This document shows positions 17,932-25,552 of a stretch of 56,381 bases of DNA, one piece after another. Both the position numbers and the translations under genes were made by a program. How positions within the stretch are numbered: position 1 is the first letter of the stretch; each line of letters starts with the position of its first letter. Source of the DNA: Bacillus sp. UNC438CL73TsuS30 (GTDB taxonomy: Bacteria; Bacillota; Bacilli; Bacillales; Cytobacillaceae); NCBI RefSeq assembly GCF_000482325.1, contig NZ_AXVA01000028.1:1-56381 (forward strand), given 5' to 3'. The notes under the pieces were generated by a model. It saw only the letters and a program-made list of their open reading frames with translations, was not told the origin of the DNA and made no database searches.

Positions 17932-19379
17932 TACTTATCGCCTCTGTTCCAAACAATTAATTTCATTTCCGTCATCTCTTCTACTGCATATTTGAGCCCT
18001 TCACGTCCGGTACCGCTCTCTTTTACACCGCCGTATGGCATGTTATCTACCCGGAAGGTTGGGATATCATTGATCATTACAGCCCCTACTTCAAGAGCTT
18101 CACTAGCAAATAGCGCATGATCAATATTTTTAGTATAGACACCAGCTTGCAGCCCGTATCTGGAATTATTTACGTAGCCAATCGCTTCTTCTACCGATTT
18201 CACTTTATTAACAATCACAACTGGAGCAAATACCTCTTGGCAGGAAACCTTTAACAGCGGATCAACATTGGTAATTACCGTTGGCTCTAAAATTCCATCG
18301 GTTAATTTACCTCCGGCTAATACCACTGCATCGTTTTGTTTAGCTTCTTCAATCCAGCTTAGTGCCCGCTCTGTTTCTTTTTTCGAAATTAACGAAGAAA
18401 TATAGGTTTCTGGATCTAACGGATGACCAACCTTTAACTGCTTCGCCACTTCAACAAATTTCTCGACAAATTGATCATATACCTCTTCATGGGCGTAGAC
18501 GCGCTGAAGGGAGATACAGACCTGGCCTTGATTTGAAAAGGCCCCCAAGATGCAGCGGTCAATGACCTGATCCATATTCGTATCTTTATCTAAAATGACT
18601 GCAGCATTTGATCCAAGTTCCAAAGTGGTTTTCTTCAAACCGGCTTTATTGCGGATGCCAATTCCGACCGCTGGACTTCCTGTAAAGGTAATCATTTGTA
18701 CACGGTCATCTTTTATAATCGCCTCACCAACTACTGAACCTGACCCTGTCACGACATTCAATACTCCGTCTGGTAAACCGGCTTCTTTGAAAAGCTCTGC
18801 GATGTATAAAGCAGATAAAGGAGTTTGTGATGCAGGCTTCAATACGATAGAATTTCCCGAAGCAATCGCTGGACCCACCTTATGGGCCACTAGATTCATA
18901 GGAAAGTTAAACGGTGTAATAGCCCCGATCACGCCAATTGGTTTACGAACAGTATAACCAATTCTTCCAACCCCGCCTGGTGCAGCATCAAAGGGAATGG
19001 TTTCTCCATGAATTCTTTTCGCTTCTTCTGCAGCAAACTTATATGTTTCAATTGTTCTGGTAACTTCGCCTTTTGCAAAAGAAATAGGTTTTGCTGATTC
19101 AATAGCGATCACTTCTGCCGCTTCGTCCGCTCTTTCTTTTAATAATTCTACCACTTTTTCCAGAATAGCTGACCGCTCAAATGCTGCCATTTTTGAGATT
19201 ACTAGAAACGCTTCCTGTGCTGCCTTGATGGCCTCTTTTGTTAAGTGCTCATCCGCCATGGCGATGTCAGCGATTACTTCATCAGAATAAGGAGAATAGA
19301 GCGGTGCATAGTTGTCAGCCTCTACATCTCGGCCATTAATAAATAAGTGCTTCTTTTCTACAACTTTTACATTTGTCAT
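17931..19379 (-). CDS. NAD(P)-dependent aldehyde dehydrogenase
   Basis: A 482-aa member of the aldehyde dehydrogenase superfamily, near succinate-semialdehyde/lactaldehyde types. Motifs: ITPFNFPMNLVAHKVGPAI (coenzyme site), FTGSPAVG, the general base Glu in LELGSNAAVI, and the catalytic Cys in SNQGQVCISLQRV. It overlaps the oxygenase gene by 4 bp (ATGA) and the next dehydrogenase by 1 bp, so all three are translationally coupled. If the oxygenase acts on carnitine, this would oxidise malic semialdehyde to malate; that substrate is inferred only from the operon. Confidence 0.9.
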   Translation of the reverse strand: MTNVKVVEKKHLFINGRDVEADNYAPLYSPYSDEVIADIAMADEHLTKEAIKAAQEAFLVISKMAAFERSAILEKVVELLKERADEAAEVIAIESAKPISFAKGEVTRTIETYKFAAEEAKRIHGETIPFDAAPGGVGRIGYTVRKPIGVIGAITPFNFPMNLVAHKVGPAIASGNSIVLKPASQTPLSALYIAELFKEAGLPDGVLNVVTGSGSVVGEAIIKDDRVQMITFTGSPAVGIGIRNKAGLKKTTLELGSNAAVILDKDTNMDQVIDRCILGAFSNQGQVCISLQRVYAHEEVYDQFVEKFVEVAKQLKVGHPLDPETYISSLISKKETERALSWIEEAKQNDAVVLAGGKLTDGILEPTVITNVDPLLKVSCQEVFAPVVIVNKVKSVEEAIGYVNNSRYGLQAGVYTKNIDHALFASEALEVGAVMINDIPTFRVDNMPYGGVKESGTGREGLKYAVEEMTEMKLIVWNRGDK

Positions 19380-20461
19380 CGTCCTAACGCCTCCAATACC
19401 ATTTCGTGAAATTGAACAATTGCCTTTTCTGATTGGGAATATACTCCTTGGTTAAAGGCACGGGAACGGAATCCAATTTGCTCTAATTCTACTAAGTCAA
19501 CATCTTCCTGTCTTACTTGCTCCGCAAATGTAACCAAATCTTTTTCTTCTTGTGTTAGGTTTTCATCTCTAAAGTAGTAAGTATAAACTGCTAAAGTATT
19601 TTCATGATCAATTGGAATCATTTGAATCGTTGCCATATTTGCTGGTCCTGGATAAATGGTTACCATCAAGTTTGGCCATAACCAATAGAACTCTCCACCC
19701 TGCATTTCAGCTTCATTCAAATCTGTTGTTCCCATTGTTTTATCCGGCTTAATCACTGATCCTTGAACGGAGTAGTTTTGGCATGTAACAATTTGGTAGT
19801 TTTTCATATCCAAAGTGGCCACAAAGCTTGGGTGGGCAACATGGCAATGGTCACACTCTAAATAGTTATCAATGAAAGCTTTCCAGTTCGCTTTGATTAC
19901 ACGTGTTTTTTGATTGATTCTTTTTAATTCTCCTAAGAATGGAAACTTGCTTAAGCGGTCAAAGAAATCACCGTATGTTTCCTGTAAGGTTTTGGCGTTA
20001 TCATCTAGATTAACAAAAATTAATGACTCTAAAATTTCCATTCTGACAGATCTTAAGCAGCGGTCGCTGACACAATGGGCATCTTCGCCAGTAAAGTTAG
20101 GAGCTTTATTCAATTCTCCATTTAAACGGAATGTCCAGCCGTGGTAACCGCATTGAAGAATTTTCTTTTGACCAGACTCATTTTTTTCCAACTTTGTTGC
20201 ACGGTGCGGACAAACATTATAAAACGCTCTAATTACTTCATCCATCCCACGCGTTACAATAATTGGCTCACCTGCTACATCAGTAGTAAAGAATTGTCCT
20301 GGTTTTTCTAACTGGCTTACATGGCCGACTAATTGCCATGATTTTGCAAACACATCTTCCATTTCTTGTTCTAACACTTTTGGATCTGTATATAAATCAT
20401 AAGATAATGTTCTCTCAAAAGTTCGATTTGCTTTGTTTTGTACTTCATTATAAGTTGCCAT
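19376..20461 (-). CDS. Rieske non-heme iron oxygenase, quaternary-amine (CntA/GbcA-like) type
   Basis: A 361-aa oxygenase. The Rieske [2Fe-2S] ligands are in CPHRAT (about 82-87) and CGYHGW (about 104-109). The mononuclear iron site is in NYLECDHCHVAHP (E-x2-H-x4-H) with a later Asp. The residue bridging the two iron centres is Glu rather than the usual Asp, a feature known from carnitine oxygenase CntA/YeaW and related trimethylammonium oxygenases. Likely substrates are carnitine, gamma-butyrobetaine or glycine betaine. No reductase gene accompanies it. ATG at 20461 follows GGAGG with 7-nt spacing; an in-frame ATG 21 nt upstream lies before the ribosome binding site. First gene of an operon behind a sigma-54 promoter. 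Confidence 0.87.
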   Translation of the reverse strand: MATYNEVQNKANRTFERTLSYDLYTDPKVLEQEMEDVFAKSWQLVGHVSQLEKPGQFFTTDVAGEPIIVTRGMDEVIRAFYNVCPHRATKLEKNESGQKKILQCGYHGWTFRLNGELNKAPNFTGEDAHCVSDRCLRSVRMEILESLIFVNLDDNAKTLQETYGDFFDRLSKFPFLGELKRINQKTRVIKANWKAFIDNYLECDHCHVAHPSFVATLDMKNYQIVTCQNYSVQGSVIKPDKTMGTTDLNEAEMQGGEFYWLWPNLMVTIYPGPANMATIQMIPIDHENTLAVYTYYFRDENLTQEEKDLVTFAEQVRQEDVDLVELEQIGFRSRAFNQGVYSQSEKAIVQFHEMVLEALGR

Positions 20462-20625
20462 TTTATTTCCTCCTCGAATCATTCATCATTTTTTTGGTAA
20501 AATTATGTTTCTAAGAAATATTTCAGGCTGTTTGAAGGCCATCTCCCCCCTTCAAAATCAATTTTTAAAATGAGTCATTTTCAATTCACCTTTGAAATCC
20601 CTAAATACAACGTGACAATAGTAAT

Positions 20626-20641
20626 AATTAAGCGTTTACAA
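20626..20641 (-). promoter_or_regulatory. Possible cre site in the oxygenase operon leader
   Basis: AATTAAGCGTTTACAA matches 14 of 16 cre positions and lies between the sigma-54 start region and the first gene, where CcpA could block elongation. Confidence 0.5.
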
Positions 20642-20714
20642 GATAGTGAAAATTTTGTTTAATTAATTCAATGAGATTTCTCATCCATGTCTAACGACAC
20701 TCACTATTAATTAA

Positions 20715-20732
20715 TGCAAGTATCGTGCCAAA
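20715..20732 (-). promoter_or_regulatory. Sigma-54 (SigL) -24/-12 promoter of the oxygenase operon
   Basis: The minus strand reads TTGGCACGATACTTGCA, matching the consensus TGGCACG-N4-TTGCW exactly with GG and GC at the required spacing. Start would be near 20703, giving a leader of about 240 nt. The divergent gene encodes a sigma-54-dependent activator. Confidence 0.92.
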
Positions 20733-20804
20733 ACTATAAATAGTTGAAATACCTTGAAAACTGTCAATTTTTTTTCGAAATTTGTTCAAACTTTGTTCAA
20801 AACT

Positions 20805-20820
20805 GAGTTGTTTTCAACTC
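20805..20820. promoter_or_regulatory. Inverted repeat, candidate activator (enhancer) site
   Basis: GAGTTG-TTTT-CAACTC is a perfect 16-bp inverted repeat about 90 bp upstream of the sigma-54 promoter; extra CAACTC/TTGTTCAAA half sites flank it (20780-20840). The position suits an upstream activating sequence for the neighbouring activator and possible autoregulation. Confidence 0.6.
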
Positions 20821-20863
20821 GTTTGAATTATAATCAACTCATCTTGTAATGGAGGAATCTTGA

Positions 20864-22222
20864 ATGGTTTCCGAAACACAAAGTCCGTTCGATATCACTG
20901 TAGAAACATTAAAAAAAATCCTTGATTATTCATCTGATGAAATCTTCGTGATCGATGCACAACAACGAATCATTTTCGTTAATAGTGCCTGCGAAAGGCA
21001 TTACGGGTTAAAACCTGATGATGTTGTGGGGAAATATAATATTGAATTATTTGAAAAAGGATACTGGAAACCTTCAATCGTCCCTTCAGTATTTAAGGAA
21101 AAGAAAACCGTTAGTATGAAACAGACAACCTATTTAGGAGCGGAGTTACTAACAACAGCCGTCCCTATATTAAATGATCAAAATGAAATTGAATTTGTTG
21201 TGACGACATCTCAAGCGCTGCAAAACTATAAAACTATTAAAACGGAAAAAGAAGAAGTAATACCTTCCGGCAATCCTAACAGTGCTACCCCCATCACCAA
21301 TTGTGAAAAAATGAAAGATATTTTAAAGGTGTGTGAAAAAATCGCTAAGGTCGATTCCACAATTTTAGTTCAAGGTGAATCGGGTACTGGTAAGGGGGTA
21401 CTGGCTCATTACATCCATAATATCAGCAAACGAAGTGACAAAACTTTCTTAAAAATAAACTGTGCTGCTTTGCCAGAGGATTTACTTGAATCGGAGCTTT
21501 TTGGATATACCCAAGGGGCCTTTACCGGGGCAAGTAAGTACGGAAAAAAAGGCTTGCTAGAAATTGCAGATAAAGGCACATTATTCCTCGATGAAATCGG
21601 CGAAATGCCTTTGTCCCTCCAAGCAAAGCTTCTCCAAGTCATTCAGGAAAAACAGTTCCTGCCAATTGGCGGACAGGAAATGAAAGAAGTAGATGTCCGG
21701 ATTATCGCCGCAACCAACCGTGATTTAATTGACATGGTGCATAAAAACCAGTTTCGCGAGGACTTATTTTACCGCCTAAATATTATCGATATCCAGCTTC
21801 CGCCGCTAAGGGAACGAAGAGAAGATATTATTCCATTAACCTATAATTTCTTATATAAATTTAATAAAAAATACGAAATGAATAAAATCATCTCGCAAGA
21901 ATGCTTAGATCTATTTTTTTGGTATTCTTGGCCAGGGAATATCCGCCAGCTTGAAAATGTGATGGAGAGATTGGTCGTCACAAGTGATTCCATCATCCAA
22001 ACAATTGATTTACCTGATTTAATCTTAAAAAACATAAAACCGCACACACAGCATATTCTGCCTGAAAATCTTGATGATGCGATTGAGCATGTGAAGAAAA
22101 CGCTTGTAGTACAATCCTATAAAAAACATAAAAGCTCAAGAAAAGTGGCTAAAGATTTAAATATCAGTCAGACGAGGGCCGTGAAGCTGATTAGTCAGTA
22201 TTGCGGGGATGAGATTTTATAA
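20864..22222 (+). CDS. Sigma-54-dependent transcriptional activator (PAS-AAA+-HTH)
   Basis: A 452-aa enhancer-binding protein. The N-terminal PAS sensor is at about 15-115, the AAA+ domain at about 145-370 with Walker A GESGTGKG, the sigma-54 contact loop GAFTGA and Walker B LFLDEIGEM, and a C-terminal Fis-type helix-turn-helix (KVAKDLNISQTRAVKLI). The intact GAFTGA loop shows it works with sigma-54 (SigL). The PAS domain probably senses a pathway metabolite. It is transcribed divergently from the oxygenase operon, whose promoter is of the sigma-54 type, so that is its evident target. ATG follows GGAGG with 8-nt spacing. Confidence 0.93.
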   Translation: MVSETQSPFDITVETLKKILDYSSDEIFVIDAQQRIIFVNSACERHYGLKPDDVVGKYNIELFEKGYWKPSIVPSVFKEKKTVSMKQTTYLGAELLTTAVPILNDQNEIEFVVTTSQALQNYKTIKTEKEEVIPSGNPNSATPITNCEKMKDILKVCEKIAKVDSTILVQGESGTGKGVLAHYIHNISKRSDKTFLKINCAALPEDLLESELFGYTQGAFTGASKYGKKGLLEIADKGTLFLDEIGEMPLSLQAKLLQVIQEKQFLPIGGQEMKEVDVRIIAATNRDLIDMVHKNQFREDLFYRLNIIDIQLPPLRERREDIIPLTYNFLYKFNKKYEMNKIISQECLDLFFWYSWPGNIRQLENVMERLVVTSDSIIQTIDLPDLILKNIKPHTQHILPENLDDAIEHVKKTLVVQSYKKHKSSRKVAKDLNISQTRAVKLISQYCGDEIL

Positions 22223-22253
22223 TCAAAGAAATTCTAGCTACTAAACTTTAAAA

Positions 22254-22269
22254 GTGATAACTTTATCAC
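22254..22269. promoter_or_regulatory. Perfect palindrome GTGATAA-CT-TTATCAC
   Basis: A 16-bp inverted repeat between the activator stop and the small membrane protein gene, without a T run, so more operator-like than terminator-like. Binding protein unknown. Confidence 0.35.
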
Positions 22270-22388
22270 CTATAACCCTAAATTCAATCCTTTAAAAATG
22301 TTCGAATATTTGTAACACCATTTATTGATGAGAGATGGGATAATCAAATACAGATAAGACTAAAGGGAAATTTAGGAGGCGGTTTTAG

Positions 22389-22709
22389 TTGTTAAAGTTT
22401 ATCGTTTTTGTAGTTTTAATCCCGATTACAATCTTTCTATTGAGTGCTTTTATTAACGGGCTGTTTGAGTTAAGTCATGAAGAAAAGGAAAACAGGAAAA
22501 GCCTCATTAGAGAAGGAATTGAGGGGTATCTTGATCAGACATTTGGATATGGAACGGCTAAAATTTTCAAATCGATACTTGATGCCGAAGGTTTATTAAG
22601 CTATATTATTTATTTGCCTCATTATGAGTGGCTTAAATCCACAAGATATCAATGGTTTGAAGTCTCTCTTTCAGATAAAGGCTATACTCATAGCGAAATT
22701 AGAGCCTAA
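22389..22709 (+). CDS. Small membrane protein of unknown function
   Basis: A 106-aa protein that I do not recognise. Residues about 3-25 form one hydrophobic helix, the rest is soluble and mixed (…LSHEEKENRKSLIREGIEGYLD…). The start is TTG at 22389, behind an excellent GGAGGCGG at 6-nt spacing. It has its own terminator and lies between the sigma-54 activator and the LytS kinase gene, with a palindrome about 120 bp upstream. Probably a real gene on ribosome-binding-site and terminator evidence. Confidence 0.65.
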   Translation: MLKFIVFVVLIPITIFLLSAFINGLFELSHEEKENRKSLIREGIEGYLDQTFGYGTAKIFKSILDAEGLLSYIIYLPHYEWLKSTRYQWFEVSLSDKGYTHSEIRA

Positions 22710-22722
22710 CCCAATAATCTTC

Positions 22723-22748
22723 ACACCCCAGAAAAGGGGTGTTTTTTT
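22723..22748 (+). terminator. Terminator after the 106-aa protein gene
   Basis: ACACCCC / GGGGTGT stem, loop AGAAAA, then seven T on the plus strand. Confidence 0.92.
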
Positions 22749-22886
22749 ATTTGTACCGTACAAAAAGTAATGTAGAATAAGGTGGGCATGATTATGGGAT
22801 TCTATACCAAATTACTATTCGTGTGATGGAATTGCGAGTGGGGTGTCGGACACTCCCCTTTTCCCTTCAACAGGAGGTTCTTACCA

Positions 22887-24497
22887 ATGCTTTACCTTTT
22901 AGCCGAACAAGTGGAGCGTGTAGGTTTCCTTATCGCAATGGCCTTTTTGCTTTCCAGGCAGCAAAAGCTCCGCCATTTTATGCATTATCAGGGAGAAAAA
23001 CAAAATATATGGTATTTCATCCTATTATTTAGCTTTTTCGCCATATTAGGCACCTATTCGGGCCTACCAGTAACAGGGATTGGTTTTCATGAAACACCTT
23101 GGATTCATAAAATTTCAGGCTGGGAAGCTATTGCTACCGCAAGGACCATCGGAGTCGTAATTGCCGGATTATTCGGCGGAGTTCGAGCCGGGGTTTTTGT
23201 CGGTTTAATTGCCGGAATCCATCGTTATTTATTAGGAGGCTTTGTAGCCATACCGTGTATGATTGCTCCAATCCTTCAGGGGCTTTTTTCCGGACTGATG
23301 AAAAATTCGTTTAAAAAAAGATACCGACATATTTCTTCCATCCAAATGTCCTTTATGGTCGGCTTTATTGCTGAAACCTTACAAATGCTGTTGATCCTAC
23401 TGCTTGCCCAACCATTTGATAAGGCGCTTGCTCTGGTTATGTTAATTGGCATTCCCCAAATTCTATCCAATAGTCTCGGGGTTGCGGCATTTTTTGTGAT
23501 CCTGATTCAGGTTGCTCTTGAAGAAGAAAGAATTGGGGCAGAGTATGCTCAAAAAGCGCTGCAAATTGCCGAAATGACTTTATCCTATTGGCGGAAACCC
23601 CTTCCTGAAGCAGTGAGAGAAATTAGCCAGGCCCTTATTCGGGAAACCGCGGTCATTGGTGTTGCCTTTCATCAAAAAGAGAAATTACTATTTCAGCAAG
23701 GAGCAACTACCCCGTTTGAAGTCGATTTACCGATAGAATATAACACAAAAAGGATTGGTCTTTTCCGCATGTTTTATAAGAGTGAGCAAGATCACAAAAC
23801 AGCTGAAGGAACTGCCATTTTAAAAGGATTAAGTCAATTGTTTAGCCAGCAGTACGCCCTCGCAGAAGCGGAGAGGCAGGCCCATTTAGTGACCAATGCC
23901 GAGATTAAAGCACTCCAGGCGCAAATGGACCCGCATTTTTTATTTAATGTATTGAACACAATTAAGTCCTTGATTCGGACCTCGCCCGATGATTCAAGAA
24001 ATTTAATCACACAACTGGCAAAATACTTACGAAAGAATATGCAGAATAGGAATCAAGACCTGATCACGATAAAAGAGGAATTAGCCCACGTCGAAATCTA
24101 CCTAAACCTGGTTAAGGCGCGATTTGGGGATAGGTTAGAGGTTACATGGGAGCTCGATCAACAGGGTTTGGACTACACGATTCCACCTTTAACGATACAA
24201 CCATTAGTAGAAAATGCAGTCATACATGGAATTAGTGAAATAAGCGGCATTGGTTTAATTAAAATTAGCGTCACTAAAATGGCGAATGGGGTTCAGATTC
24301 AAGTGATGGATAACGGAAAAGGAATGGCCTCCCAAGTTGAAAATGGAGAACAAGAGGAACATATGGGTGTTGCACTTGCCAATATCCAGCAGCGCCTGCT
24401 CTACCATTTTGGAGAAAACTCCGATTTCTCGATAGAGTCACAAATAGGGAAAGGAACCATTATATCTTTTATTCGACCTATAGATGAAACAATCTAA
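22887..24497 (+). CDS. lytS: LytS/YpdA-type sensor histidine kinase
   Basis: A 536-aa kinase: N-terminal 5TM-LYT membrane sensor (about 1-215, with GGVRAGVFVGLIAGIHRYLLGG typical of it, shown here in part as VGLIAGIHRYLLGG), a GAF-like linker (about 220-335), the His-kinase domain with the phospho-acceptor in QMDPHFLFN, and an ATPase with N-box LVENAVIHG. Family members sense pyruvate (E. coli BtsS/YpdA; B. subtilis LytS with PftAB) or membrane state. The response regulator gene starts 16 nt downstream and a DUF3311/symporter pair follows. RBS CAGGAGG. Confidence 0.9.
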   Translation: MLYLLAEQVERVGFLIAMAFLLSRQQKLRHFMHYQGEKQNIWYFILLFSFFAILGTYSGLPVTGIGFHETPWIHKISGWEAIATARTIGVVIAGLFGGVRAGVFVGLIAGIHRYLLGGFVAIPCMIAPILQGLFSGLMKNSFKKRYRHISSIQMSFMVGFIAETLQMLLILLLAQPFDKALALVMLIGIPQILSNSLGVAAFFVILIQVALEEERIGAEYAQKALQIAEMTLSYWRKPLPEAVREISQALIRETAVIGVAFHQKEKLLFQQGATTPFEVDLPIEYNTKRIGLFRMFYKSEQDHKTAEGTAILKGLSQLFSQQYALAEAERQAHLVTNAEIKALQAQMDPHFLFNVLNTIKSLIRTSPDDSRNLITQLAKYLRKNMQNRNQDLITIKEELAHVEIYLNLVKARFGDRLEVTWELDQQGLDYTIPPLTIQPLVENAVIHGISEISGIGLIKISVTKMANGVQIQVMDNGKGMASQVENGEQEEHMGVALANIQQRLLYHFGENSDFSIESQIGKGTIISFIRPIDETI

Positions 24498-24513
24498 AAG
24501 CTAGAGGTGGTTT

Positions 24514-25242
24514 ATGATGAAAGTACGTGTATTAATTGCGGATGATGAGCAGCCGGCACGGGAAGAGTTAGCCTATATGCTTGGTGAAATTTCGGGGATA
24601 GAACTGGTTGCTGAGGCATCCACTGGGATGGAAGCGGTCAAAAAAGTTAAAGAGCTAAAGCCAGAGCTAATGTTTTTGGATATTAAGCTCCCTGATTTAA
24701 CTGGATTGCAAGTGGCTGAACTGATCAATGAATTGGACGTTCCTGTACAGATTGTCTTTTTAACAGCCTATGACCATTATGCCATTGAGGCATTTAAATT
24801 GAGAGCCTTTCATTATCTTTTAAAGCCGTATGATTTAGAAGATCTCATGGAAGTATTCGATACTTATTCTAATTTTTTAAAGGAAAACCAGCTTAAAGCC
24901 ACTTCTTCTAAAAATAAATTAGCCATTGAAACAGAAAATGGAATCACCTATTTATCACCAAAGGAAATTTACTTTATTGAGAAACAAGGGCGCGAAGTAA
25001 TCATTCACACAAAAACTGAAACCATGAAGGCACTTTTTACACTTAGTGAACTGTATGAAAAACTCGAACGTTTTTCCTTTTTCCGAACACATAAAAGCTA
25101 TTTGGTTAATTTAGAACAGATTAAAGAACTGAGGACTTGGTTTAATGGCTCATATAATATTATTATGGATGACCAAGAACAATCAGAAGTGCCTGTCAGC
25201 CGAAATTATGTGAAAGATTTACGTCAAAAAGTGGAATTATGA
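24514..25242 (+). CDS. lytT: LytTR-family response regulator
   Basis: A 242-aa regulator. Receiver domain residues 1-120: acidic pocket ADDEQ, phospho-Asp in MFLDIKLPD, Thr in FLTAYDHYA and Lys in LLKPYD. A LytTR DNA-binding domain occupies about 140-242 (KSYLVNLEQIKEL...VPVSRNYVKDL). Start codons ATG ATG follow AGAGGTGG. Forms a two-component system with the preceding kinase; the most likely target is the DUF3311/symporter operon directly downstream. Confidence 0.92.
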   Translation: MMKVRVLIADDEQPAREELAYMLGEISGIELVAEASTGMEAVKKVKELKPELMFLDIKLPDLTGLQVAELINELDVPVQIVFLTAYDHYAIEAFKLRAFHYLLKPYDLEDLMEVFDTYSNFLKENQLKATSSKNKLAIETENGITYLSPKEIYFIEKQGREVIIHTKTETMKALFTLSELYEKLERFSFFRTHKSYLVNLEQIKELRTWFNGSYNIIMDDQEQSEVPVSRNYVKDLRQKVEL

Positions 25243-25252
25243 CATCTTACAT

Positions 25253-25310
25253 ACAGTTTTCAACATGATAGGACAGATATAAATTGCCTCCTAAAATTGA
25301 CTGATATAAT
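25253..25310 (+). promoter_or_regulatory. Candidate LytTR-activated promoter region
   Basis: Two ACAG-headed half sites (25253 and 25273, 20 bp apart) precede a good -10 TATAAT at 25305-25310 that lacks a proper -35 at normal spacing. This is the arrangement expected for an activator-dependent promoter. Inference. Confidence 0.35.
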
Positions 25311-25321
25311 CAAATCAGGAA

Positions 25322-25337
25322 ATGAAAACGCATTCAA
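25322..25337 (+). promoter_or_regulatory. cre site (CcpA) upstream of symporter copy 2
   Basis: ATGAAAACGCATTCAA fits the cre consensus WTGNAARCGNWWWCAW at all 16 positions. It lies between the -10 and the ribosome binding site, a position for roadblock repression. Confidence 0.8.
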
Positions 25338-25351
25338 AGGAGGCGGCACAC

Positions 25352-25552
25352 TTGAAAGTATTAATATTTGTTTTAGTTCTTATTCCTTTCCTCGCACAAT
25401 TGGTAGCGTTGCCATTCGTGAATAACATCCACCCTATGATTCTAGGTTTTCCATTATTTCATTTTTGGCTACTCATCTGGATGATTCTTACTCCAGTGTT
25501 TACATGGGTAGTTTACAAAATTCAGAAGTCTAGGGGGGAAGTTGGAGAATGA
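25352..25552 (+). CDS. DUF3311 small membrane protein, copy 2
   Basis: A 66-aa protein with two membrane helices and the same layout as copy 1 (ILIPF region, then NNIHPMILGFPLFHFWLLIW). The start is TTG at 25352 behind AAAGGAGGCGG; the in-frame ATG at 25322 lies upstream of that site and within the cre. It overlaps the symporter by 4 bp. Confidence 0.85.
   Translation: MKVLIFVLVLIPFLAQLVALPFVNNIHPMILGFPLFHFWLLIWMILTPVFTWVVYKIQKSRGEVGE

Noticed and set aside
22840..22870. GGGGTGTC...GACACTCCCC hairpin with TTTT before lytS
   Set aside because: Stem has a bulge and the T run is only four; it could affect lytS expression but I cannot call it a terminator or riboswitch.
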